Assembly: GCA_004335835.1 (NCBI GenBank)
Contig: RWJK01000628.1
Coordinates: forward strand, 1-23,329
Length of the DNA: 23,329 nucleotides
From: Scenedesmus sp. ARA3
Lineage: Eukaryota > Chlorophyta > Chlorophyceae > Sphaeropleales > Scenedesmaceae
Reading direction: 5' to 3'
Position 1 is the stretch's first letter. Every line of letters starts with the position of its first letter. A program made the position numbers and the translations under genes. This document shows positions 9,781 to 20,400 of the stretch, piece by piece. The notes under the pieces were generated by a model. The model made no database searches, was not told the DNA's origin, and was given only the letters and a program-made list of their open reading frames with translations.

Positions 9781-10071
9781 CAAGGCACTTACTTTCATGC
9801 AACCATGCCAACAAGACCACCAAACTCTAGCAGGCCGTCAGCACAAAGCAATTCTCAACCAGTCATCGGAGTCAACCAACATGCATTTACCATACGCAAG
9901 CACCCTGCTTGCGATGCAACAGCGCAGCATGCATGGCACGCCTGCGCTCACATGGCTGCCACCATAACGCGCAGCTGCTTCAACTGCTGCTGCAGCACGC
10001 TATAACACCCCCATCCCAGGAGGGACCCAGCGCCGGGGTCAAACAATCATGATCGAGGAGTGCACACGGCC

Positions 10072-10717
10072 TCACATGGATGCCACCATGTCACTCAGCT
10101 GCTGCACCTGCTGCTGCGACAGCCGCCCTGTGCTGACTGCCCCCAGCACCTGCTGCCAGCCATGCGCCTTAGGGCGCTGCCTGATGTGCTCACCCAGCGT
10201 GACATGTAACGCATTCTCTAACCCCTGCTGCTGCTGCCCTGCATCGTCACCAACCCTCATGACAAAGCCATCGTCAGTCTCCTCAAAACGCACAACCGGC
10301 CCAGACGGCGCGTGCTGCTGCTGCAAATGCTGCTGCTGCTGCTGCTGCTGCTGTGCTTTCTTCTTTTTCTTGCCGCTGCTGCTGCCTGCCGGCGCAGCCG
10401 CAGCTGCTGCCTTGCTCCTGACAGCGCTGCTGCTGCTGCCTGGCCCACCGCTGCTAGATGCTCCTGAGCTCGATGCTGCTGCTGCTGCTGCTGCTGCGCC
10501 TGGCTTTGCGTGGTCGTTGTGTGTGTCTGGCAGCTTGCAGCCGACAATGTCAAACAGGCTCTCCCGCTTGTACCCTAGCTCCTCATAGTTGCGGCCCATG
10601 TACTGCGTGTCATACTGTACGGCTGCGCGCATTGCTTCTGTCTTGGTCTCAATGTCGATTGGGATGCCCCAGGCTTCTGTGAAGGTTTTGCGTAGCTGCT
10701 CATAGTCAGTGAGCATC
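10072..10717 (-). CDS. 3'-terminal exon of an unrecognised low-complexity protein
   Basis: The exon begins after the acceptor CACACAG at 10717, with one base completing a codon, and encodes 214 residues to the stop at 10072. It opens with MLTDYEQLRKTFTEAWG. A folded-looking segment follows, including YMGRNYEELGYKRESLFDIV. After that come Ala/Ser-rich sequence, a Lys run, a Gln run and a C-terminal helical stretch ending LSDMVASM. I do not recognise the family. The first exon or exons are not visible because of the gap at 11088-11145. It could be the true last exon of the TPR gene, since no poly(A) signal was seen between the two, or a separate short gene. The open frame continues upstream to 10983, but that part is intron and echo sequence. 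The 5'-end echoes upstream confirm that 10717 is a splice acceptor. Confidence 0.65.
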
Positions 10718-10719
10718 CT

Positions 10720-11030
10720 GTGTGAGGGCAGTACAGGGCAGGACAAGGCAGCACATATAGTACATTTAAAGGCAGAGCAGCACAGCCAATCCTGTGTGGG
10801 AGCAGTACAGTGCAGAACAAGGCAGTACAAGGCAGCGCATGTGAAGGTGTTGCGCAGCTGTTCATAGTTGGTGAGCATTCTGTGTGGTAGCAGTACAAGG
10901 CAGTACAAGGCAGTACATGGCATTGCATGGCAGTACATGGCAGTACAAGACAGTGCATATGAAGGTTTTGCGCAGCTGCTCATAGTCAGTTAGCATCCTG
11001 GGTGGGAGCAGTACAGGGCAGTGCAGTACA
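10720..11030. repeat. GGCAGTACA minisatellite, intron of the 10717 exon
   Basis: A 9-10 nt motif close to GGCAGTACA(A/T) occurs many times, most densely at about 10889-10955. On the transcribed strand it reads TGTACTGCC, giving a pyrimidine-biased track just before each acceptor. The same motif is found again at 12384-12600. Confidence 0.75.
10835..10997 (-). repeat. 5'-end echoes of the 10717 exon (two copies)
   Basis: The first roughly 40 nt of the exon (MLTDYEQLRKTF) recur upstream in transcript order, starting at 10879 and 10997. Each follows an intact acceptor (CACACAG and CACCCAG). Spacings to the real exon are 162 and 118 nt. After KTF both copies run into the GGCAGTACA-type repeat, whereas the real exon continues as TEAWGIP. 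Confidence 0.88.
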
Positions 11031-11087
11031 TGTGAGGCACTCAAGATCAAGGTGAATGGCTTGCATGTAAGATGCAAACAGCCCCCC

Positions 11088-11145
11088 NNNNNNNNNNNNN
11101 NNNNNNNNNNNNNNNNNNNNNNNNNNNNNNNNNNNNNNNNNNNNN
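11088..11145. other. Assembly gap (58 N)
   Basis: A run of N is flanked by C-rich sequence on both sides (GCCCCCC on the left, GCCCCCGCCCC on the right), which suggests a collapsed or unreadable homopolymer-rich segment. The true length is unknown. It hides whatever joins the 10717 exon to its upstream exon. Confidence 0.98.
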
Positions 11146-11466
11146 GCCCCCGCCCCAAGCAGATGCCCTTCACAGCTGCAGCAGGGTGCCTGCCACAGCT
11201 GCAGCAGGCACATGCCATCTTCAGAGCAGGCTGAAACTGTAGCTAACACTTCAGCCGCACCTGAAGCTCAAGCTCAAGCTGGCTGGCTTGTATGGTGGCA
11301 AGCCACTGGGTGGGTAGAAGCACGCCAGTGCCATCGCCTGAGGCATGCACAGCAGTGAGCAGCAGCAGCAGAGCAGCAGAACAACACACAGAAGCACGAG
11401 CTGTTAGCACAGCCAGCCAATCAAATACTCTGTTTGTTGATCAGGCATGAGAAGACAAATTTCATG

Positions 11467-14400
11467 CTAGCTTTGCTGCAGCAGCTTTGCGGAAGCCAGC
11501 AGCCAGGTTTGTGCATGGTGTTGAAGCGCTGGGCATGCTGTCTGCACATGTGCAGCAGGTGAAGGCGCCCAATAGCAGCATGTGCACGGCTTGTGGGATG
11601 CATAACAGCGCATATCGGCAAGCCTGGCAGCATCATCATAGGCAACAGCAGCTTGGACACACTCTCCTGCAGCTGCTCAGCTGCAAACGTGCTGCACAAA
11701 GGCAAAAATAACATTGCCGCAGTTCAAGTGCGCACAATGCACCAGGAGGCTGCCAGGCTGCTGTATGTATTGCCCTCAGGCCTCACATTAAAGCAGTCCA
11801 CAGTCCCTAGTGCAGCATGTGCACGGCTTGTGCAATGCGTAACAGCCCATCAACAAAGCCGGGAGCAGCAAGATTGCCCTCGGGCCTCACATTAATGCAG
11901 TCCACAGTGCCTGGCTGGCCTTCCAGGTATGCAGGCGCCATCATCAGCGCATCGTCATTCCTTGTAGAGTCATTCAGATCAGCGACCTGCACCGTGTGCC
12001 TGCACGAGGCAAACAAGCGAGCCAGCTGGTGACAAAACACGAACAAACATATGTGCACGCAGCCGTTGGCACCAAAAGCTGGGAAAGCAAACAGCAATAG
12101 TACAAAGCTGCAGCAACAGTGCCGGGTTCAGCTAATTGCTGGCAAGATAAGCTGCGTTGACAAGCAATGCGGAAGGCAATTGTGTGTGCATGTTGCCTAC
12201 CTGATCTGGCCTGTGACTGGTGCCTGGAAGGGTGTGTCGCTCCAGGACATCTGCCACTCATGCGCAGCAGGCAGACGCGCCAGCTGCCCTGCCCTTGCTG
12301 CCGCCAAGGCTCGCGCGGTCAGCAGGTGCGCTTTCAGCTTCACTGCTATGCTGCGGCTGGTGTGGTGCAACCTTGAGCAGTAGAGCAGGCAGTACAAGTG
12401 GCAGTGCAGGAGGCAGTACAACACGCGCATGCAGTCAGCAGGTGCGCTTTAAGCTTCGCTGCGATGCTGCGGCTGGTGTGGTGCAACCTGGATCAAGCAG
12501 TAAAGCATGCAGTACAACAGGCAGCACAGCGACCAGTGCAGCAGGCAGGGCAGCAGGCAGTACAACAGGCAGTACATACAGGCAGTACGGCAGGCAGTAT
12601 TTCAGGCACTGGTCATGTTACCAGTGGATACCACAATGAAAACGAACGTATAACTAGTTACACCCACTTGTTCATCTCCTTTTGCGCCTTGCACAGCCAC
12701 TGCTCATAGCCCGCCTGGTGGCCAGGCCTGGCCCCGCCCACTTTCAGCCAGGCCGCCTGCCCAGGCACATTCTCAGGCCCGATTTAAAGGCTAGACAAGA
12801 ATAGCGATGATGACTGATCACAACACCTACTTGTTCATCTCCTTTTGTGCTTTGCGCAGCCACTGCTCGTATCCCGCCTGGTGGCCAGGCCTGGCCCCAC
12901 CCACTTTCAGCCAGGCCGCTTGGCCAGGCACATCCCAAGGGGCGGGCACCTCCTCCCATGACCAGGTGCGCTGCAGGTGCGAGGCGGCATCCTCGTGTCG
13001 TGCCTGCAACAGCAACAACACATAGCAGCTTGTTTTCTTCAAATCCAGCAATCAAACAGCCAGCCACCTCAATGGCGGGCACCTCCTCCCAGCTCCATGC
13101 CCGCTGCAGGTGCGACGCTGCATCCTCGTGTCGGGCCTGCGTCCACAAGTGGCGACAGGCACAGCACAGCACCCGAACTGCGTGAACAACAGCATAAACA
13201 GCAGAACCGCCTGCCCATGCACATCCCAGGGGGCTGGCACCTCCTCCCAGCTTCATGCTCGCTGCAGATGTGAGGCTGCGGCCTCGCGTCGTGCCTGCAA
13301 CAGCACGCACAGCAGCTTACGAGGATGCAGCAATCAGCAGCCAGCCACCTCAATGGCGGGCACCTCCTCCCAGCTCCATGCCCGCTGCAGGTGCGAGACT
13401 GCATCCTCGTGTCGTGCCTGCAAAAGCACACACAGCAGCTTGTGAGCATGAAGCAGCCAGCAGCAAGCCATCTGCATAGCAGGCACCTCAATGGAGTGAC
13501 CGCATCCTACGGACAAGTGTGCTGCAGGTGCGACGCAGAGTCCTTGTGGCGTCCTGCGCCAGTGACAGCACGCGCAGCACATCAATTCCTTGAGCCGTAC
13601 ATTTTGTGGGGTGACGCATCAACCACCAAGACAACGACGCAAACAGCAGGAAGCTTCCGTTCCCAGAGTCCAGCACACCAGCACCACAACATCCGTGCAT
13701 ACCATCTGCGTACCATCCGTACAATTTGCGTTCCCCCCTGAGCCCATGTCAAGCGCTGCCTTGTACGACAGCGCAGCCAGCTGCCAGCGCCTTGATACAA
13801 ACACGTGGTGTGCACAACAGCACCACACCACTGGTGAGTATTGGGGCATTTGCATGCATGCTGTCTACCTGCAACACAGCAGCGCCGAGGCTCAGCGCTG
13901 CCCATTAGAACAGCACGGTCGGCTGCCAGCCCCCTGACTCTAGCACACCAGCACAATAAAATCCGCCATTTTGCAACACCAACTGTGATTACCTGAACAT
14001 CTGCGTCGCCGCCTGAGCCGAGGTCCAGGGCAGCCTTGTACGCCAGCACAGCCAACTGCCAACGCCCTGACTCGAAAAAAGACCGCACAACAGCACGGGT
14101 GCTTACCTGGACGTCTGCATCGCCACCTGAGCCCAGGTCTAGGGCAGCCCTGTACGACAGTGCGGCCAGCTGCCAGCGCCCCGCCTCCCTGCAGGCATCA
14201 CCCAGCCGCACCCAGGCCTTGCTGTTGCTGGGCTCGTGCGCCAGGCCAGAGCGCGCCACATCATATGCCTGCGCAGCGCACACACCACAACATGCACACA
14301 TCAGCGCCTCGACTTGGGTGGTTTCCTCCACAAAACCAAACAACATCCGGCAGTACAGACAGCTGAGTCTGGGGGATGTCCCCAGCCGCAGCAGCAACTG

Positions 14401-17400
14401 CCGTATCAAAATGTCCCAAGATGTTTGCAGGCCTGAGCAGCAACTGCCGTATCAAAATGTCACAAGATGTTTGCAGGCCTGAGCAGCAACTGCCGTGTCA
14501 AATGTCCCAAGAATTTTGCAGGCCTGTTTGCAGGCCTGAGCACTTCATAACCGCCTAGAGGTTGCCGCACCTCATTCACGCGCCCCAGCTTCAGGTGGCT
14601 GAGGCTGATGTTCATGTACAGCCGGCAGTCCCCTGGGGTCTCAGCCAATGCAGCCATGTACGCCTGCACGCACAGCACACAGCACAGCACAGCACGGCAG
14701 CACAGCAAAACAGCAAATCTTCTTATGTTTAACAACAGCCAGCAGTCAGCGGGGGTCTCAGCCAGCACCGCCATGTACGCCTGCACACACAGCACACAGA
14801 CCAGTAGCGCATCTGTTCACCTGCCACAACAATGTAGCAATGCACCGTGCTATAATGGCGTGGTCTGCTGTATCGTGAACGGGTTCACCATGCTATACAG
14901 CCTATCAAAGCACACTCGCCTCCAATGCTTCCTCGTATCTGCCAGTTTTGAAGTGCTCGTTGCCGGCAGCCCTCTTGCTGTCAGCACGCGCACCCTCGCC
15001 TGCGCACACAACAACAGAAAACAGCATGGTACATGCGTAAATAGGGGCGTACTGTCAGGAGTTACGAGTGCATGTACGTGCACTGCGCGTGCTGTGACTG
15101 CGGGCATTGCAACAAATCCGTATCACCAGATGTAGCACCTGGCTCTGTTGACTTGACCACGCTGCACATGTTTTATCATGCATTGCGGTGCCAGATTCTG
15201 TGCTCCATCAGCCAGCAGAGTTGTTCAAGTTGACCAACACCGCATGCACAAGCTCCAGGCTTGCAAAATAGTGAGTGCAGGCTTGACCTCAAATGACTCT
15301 GCACAATGGTAGCCTTTTTTGCTACTCATGTTACTATAACGTTGGGCTACCCCGGTGACCCTTCACTGACTGTTCACCTGCCAGGCGTGCGGCCTGCCTC
15401 TCCCTAGACAGCTGCCGCGCGTGACTGTCCCAGACTTGCGCCAGCTTGTCGCACACTGGCGTCAGCTGCGCCACGCTCACGCAAGCCACCAAGGGGTTGC
15501 GGAATATACGCGCCACCTGCAGCAGAGCCACAGGAGCAGAGCAGCAAACGCAGCACGGGCGGATGAACCACTTGGTCACGGCAACAAGTTATGCTTCTGT
15601 GCGCTGCATCTTACATGATTGGCAGCGGCTGGACGCTGTTGCAGCGCAATAACGTGCGTCTCATTGCAGGCGGGGCCCCAGCCTACACGCACCACATTGC
15701 ATCAACGCCGTTGTGCAGTTGGGTGTGCAACAGAGCACTGCGGCAACATACACACAGTCAGCAACGCACCTTGGTGTTTGCATCCGCCTCAGTTACCCAC
15801 TGCAGCAGCTGATCTGGCGTGGCCGCCTGCAGCAACACAGAGACAAGGGACCAACAGCTGAGCTCCTGCACCGGATTGTGTAAGCTGTTTGGTAAGCACA
15901 CATGACATCCTATGCCGCAGCATTTACTGCATACGCTGCGCCCGATGTCTACTGCACTCCTGCCAGCTGGCCTAGATTCGCGTTCTGTGGCGCTGCCGAC
16001 ACAAGCCCATCTGCCCGCAGGAAATCTTCTGCAGCAAAGATCAGCACTTGATTGTTGCCTGTTGAGATAAGCAGCTTACTTGAAGTAATCTTACTCACCG
16101 GCACCACATGGATCATGAAGTTGCCAAAGGCCTCTGTCATCTTGTCATACTTCTCCTGCTCATCCCACGTCTCCAACAGCTGCTTCGCCTGCGCTGCCGA
16201 CACGTCAGGAGGCGTGATGTCGCGCCAAATGCGGCTGTTGCCTGCGCTATGCAAGTTGCTGCGGTTGAGCGCTGCGCGGGCCGAGGCTGTCGCTACATGG
16301 CCTGCTGTGCGCTTGTGCTGCGGCTCCCATTTGACTTGCCAGGGGTCCTTGTAGCACCTGGCAGACACATGACATGCCATTCAGCACGTGTGAAGTATTA
16401 GTGATGATATGTGCACTGGTGTGTGTCACGGCTCACATTTGACTTGCCAGGGGGGCCTTAAAAATCAGTTTATAAATCTAAAATTTGTAGAGCCTGGCAG
16501 GCCGGCAGACAGACAGATGGATGGCAGTTCGTTTGAGGGTGCATCACAGTGTGGAGGCAGCGGCATTGAAATGTTTGACATCAGCCACAGCCGCATGCCT
16601 GGCTGTGCGCTTGTGCTGCACCCCGGACGCACCCCGGACACTCGGCACTCACTTGCACACTCGCAGCGCACAGGCGCGTGCCACGGAGCCTGCCAAATTA
16701 TGATCAAGCTGTGCAGCTGCCTCGTAAATCTGAACATCTTATGCCTGGCTGTCAAGCCTGCAGGCGTGCTGTGCTGACGGTGCACGACCACAAGCAACGT
16801 GCTTAAACAGACGCCTCACAACAGCAAGCAACAACAGGTTCGCTCAATTGCACAATGTCAGTGCACAGTCACGTGCCATGAAGCCAGCCGTATGTTGTTC
16901 ATGCTGTGCACAGCATGACACACCACCACAATGCTGCACCGCCAGCACACAGCACTCACTTGCACACTGTCAGTGCACAGTCACGTGCCAAGCAGTCCGC
17001 CATACGATGGTCGTGCTGTGCACAGCGCCAGGCCACCGCCAGCAGCCGCTCTGCTATCTGCTGCGCCTGGTCTGCATGGTCTCGCTGATCTGCCTTTGTC
17101 TGACCGTATCTGCGGCAGTTGTTTAGACATCATGTAGGTCACAATCAGCATGTTTGGTCATGGTACTGGAGGCGTGGCAGCAGACCCTTCCGAGTATGTT
17201 TGTGTGGTGGCGCGTATATACAATGATGCAGAAAACAGCAGTACTGACGTGTGTATGCTGGTTGGGCTTGCAGACATCCCATGACGCAGATATGCAGCAT
17301 CAGCAACTCCTTGCGTGCTGCTTGTGGCTCTGGCTTATTGCTGTTGCAGGCTTACATGTAACGCTCCAAGGCACCTTGCAGCATCACAGGAAAGTGAACC

Positions 17401-17442
17401 GCAAAGTGGCCCTGCGCAAACAGCTGCTTGGCGGCAAGCCTG

Positions 17443-17493
<51 letters not shown>

Positions 17494-20400
17494 GCAGCAG
17501 CAGCAGCAGCAGCGGCAGCAGCGGCAGCAGCAGCAGCAGCGGCAGCAGCAGCAGCAGCAGACAACACCAGTTATGCGGGGGGCGGCAGTAGGGCAAAAGG
17601 ACACAGACTAACAACATGACCAGCTCCCACATCCTGTGGAACGCAGCGTGCATTGCATCTCGCTGCCCTCCAACCACCCCTCCCCGCCTTTGCCGCACCG
17701 TTGCAGCAAGTCAGCTCGCAGCAGCTGCCCTAAATACCGGCTGGCACAACTAGCTACCTACGAGCTGTATCTGTCAACACCTTCTCCACATGCTTCCACC
17801 CCTGCTGCTTGAGGCCCAGCCCTCTGAAGCATGTGACATGCATCGGGCCGCCACTGCGGCTGCACTCCCTCCGCCTATGCAGCAATCGTGTAGTCCACAA
17901 ACAAGCATCCTCTGAGGAGGCCCGCAGGTTTAGGGTTCAGGTTCCGCCTAAAAACCCTAGACCCTAAGGAGGCCCACAAGCCGCTAAGGAGGCCCACAAG
18001 CCGCTCACGGGCTGTCGTCTACCAGGCAAGCCAGCAAGTCAGCGGCCACTCGCCTCCGTGCTGCATCATCATGATCATGTTACCCATCAAGCCATAGCAT
18101 CAACGCCAATCGCCCCGCGCCCCAATGGAGCGGCAACAGGAAGGAGCACTACACACTACCTCCGTGCTGCATGTGTCATCAAACCAATGCCACATGCTGT
18201 CACCTCTTCTACTGCTTCCAGCGGTAGCAGGAACTGCACCACTCTGCAGCCTGCCACATAAAGTAACCAACACGCGTGGTGAGATGACCGCTGCAGCCCC
18301 TATAGCCTTGCAGCACAAACGCGCTTGCTTTGCAACAGTGTGCGCTGTCCTCCATTGGTTGTCACAAGCTACTCACGAGCTGGCGTCCACCAGATCAGCC
18401 AGCAAGTCAGCGGCCACTCGCCGCAGCGAGCGCCCAACGACGAGCCGGCACAACAAGCTCTTCTTGCCGCCCCAGTTAGGCGCGGGGCTAATGGCGTCAT
18501 TGCTATGGCTTGACTGGATATTTGCTGATGATGATTTTTTGCTGAATTTTGCTGAATTTTGCTGATTTCCTGATGATGAGGCTGGCACAACACGGCACCT
18601 ACGTGCTGCAGTCCACCAGATCAGCCAGCAAGTCAGCGGCAACTCGCCGCAGCGAGCGCGTGAGGGCTGCTGCCTTGCCTCGCACAAGCAGCGGCACACT
18701 GTCATTTGAGCACGCATTCTGTGAGCACCACAACACTTGTTTGAGATGATCTCAACATGTACCTGTCCCTGAATCACTGCTGTCGCCCCATGATTTTGTG
18801 TCACCGCACAACCTTGCATCATTTGCTGTGCTGTGCTATGCTGTGCTTAACGCGGCCGGCATAACACGCCACTTACGTGCTGCAGTCAACCAGATCAGCC
18901 AGCAAGTCAACAGCCACTTGCCGCAGGGAGCGCGTGAGCGCTGCGGCCTTGCGCCGCAGCGCCTTGCCAGCCTGGCCGCTGACTGGGCTCCAGCCTAGCA
19001 GTGGCGGGTCCAGGTCAGGTGTCAGCTGCACCAGAGTGTCTGCGAGGAAGCGGCAGCAAAAGGTGTGTTTGTTGGACCAAGTGTGCTTGCTGCATCATGG
19101 GTGGGACACAGCAGCAGGTAACAAGTCCAGGTGAGGTGTCAGCTGCACCAGTGTGTCTGCAAGCCAGGAAGTGTGGTGGCGGGAGGTGTTTTTGATTAAG
19201 TTCAACAGCGGTGCAGTAGGCATTTGCCGGTGAGCTGGGCTGACTGGGCTCCAGCCTAGCAGGGGCGGGTCCAGGTCTGGCGTCAGCTGCACCAGAATGT
19301 CTGCAAAGCAAACATCGGTGAGGCGGGATATGTCAACAGAGGGTTTGCAGTCAGTGGCATGCAAGCAGTCGATTGCTACATCTTCCTTGGTAACTGTAAA
19401 CATGCCGTTGTGTGACGCAGGTGTGTTCAAATGTTTTTAACAGCAGTGCAGTAGGGCCTTGCCAGCCTGGTCGCTGACTGGGCTCCAGCCCAGCAGTGGC
19501 GGGTCCAGGTCAGGTGTCAGCTGCATCAGCGTGTCTGTGAGAAAGCGGCAGCACAAGGTATGTTTGTTGGACCAAGTGTGATTGCTGCATCATGGGTGGG
19601 ACAGAGCAGCAGGTAACGGGTCCAGGTGAGGTGTTAGCTGCACCAGTGTGTCTGCAAGCCAGGAAATGTGGTGGCGGGAGGCGTGTTTGAACAAGTTGGA
19701 CAGCGGTGCAGTTGGGCTTTGGCCGCGGGCTGCGGCTGACTGGGCTCCAGCCCAGCAGTGGAGGGTCCAGGTCAGGTGTCAGCTGCACCAACGTGTCTGT
19801 GAGAAAGCGGCAGCACAAGTGTTGTACGGTCTTATATGCTGCCAGGACCCACATGTGACTACCCTCCCACTCTCTCAAATGCTGTGCGTTTGACCATGCG
19901 TGCTTGCAGACCTATGCGGCGGCGGAAGTTGTTTGCATGGATTGAACAGCAATGCGATAGGCTTTTGCAGTGAGCTGCAGCTGACTGGGCCCCAGCCCAG
20001 CAGTGGAGGGTTGGGGTCAGGTGTCAGCTGCACCAGCGTGTCTGCACATGACATTGGTGGGAAACCATGAATGCTGTGCGTGCGACCTAGGGTGGTTGGC
20101 CGCAAGAACATGGCAGCCGTGTCCTGTCAGCATTGCAGCTGCTTCGGGCAGCAATGCACAAACCCCAGCCGTACACAGCATATAGATTGCAATTTGAAGA
20201 GGTTTCAAGGTGACTGTTACGGATTATGCTTGGCTGAGCTGCTGCCCCACCTGAGCTGCAGCTGGAAGCTCCAAAGTTAGCAGACAGCGGCCAGGAGCCA
20301 GAGACAATGTCTGCCAGCAGCTTTACTCCCTCCAATTGCAGGAGCGCTTGCAGCCAAGCACGGGCCAAAGCAGTGTCATACATGACCTGCAGCAGTAGAT

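Noticed and set aside
10717..10983. N-terminal extension of the 10072 frame to 10983
   Set aside because: The extension covers the GGCAGTACA repeat and an echo copy, and the acceptor at 10717 is confirmed by two further copies of the same boundary.
13582..14409. A 275-codon continuous minus-strand frame as one long TPR exon
   Set aside because: It runs through a consensus donor at 14107 and reads intron and echo sequence as protein. The splice-consistent exon is 14268-14107.
14663..14780. Two copies of exon 10 as mutually exclusive exons
   Set aside because: The upstream copy loses similarity after about 50 nt and has no donor, so it cannot be spliced as an alternative exon.
17154..17591. 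Plus-strand open frame ending in a long serine run
   Set aside because: The minus-strand reading of the same DNA gives an exon (17439-17356) that joins exons on both sides in phase with consensus splice sites. The serine run is the CTG pyrimidine tract of that acceptor.
19039..20041. CRISPR-like array of evenly spaced repeats
   Set aside because: The repeats are partial exon copies with splice acceptors, the spacers are themselves related, and the context is a nuclear eukaryotic gene.
308..20041. Echo arrays as transposons or introner elements
   Set aside because: No terminal inverted repeats, target duplications or transposase were seen. Each array matches only its own neighbouring exon and not the other arrays.
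308..20041. Echoes as pure assembly artefacts
   Set aside because: Copies differ by many substitutions and indels, arrays show ordered higher-order structure, and the side rule is consistent in four loci. It still needs single-read confirmation.
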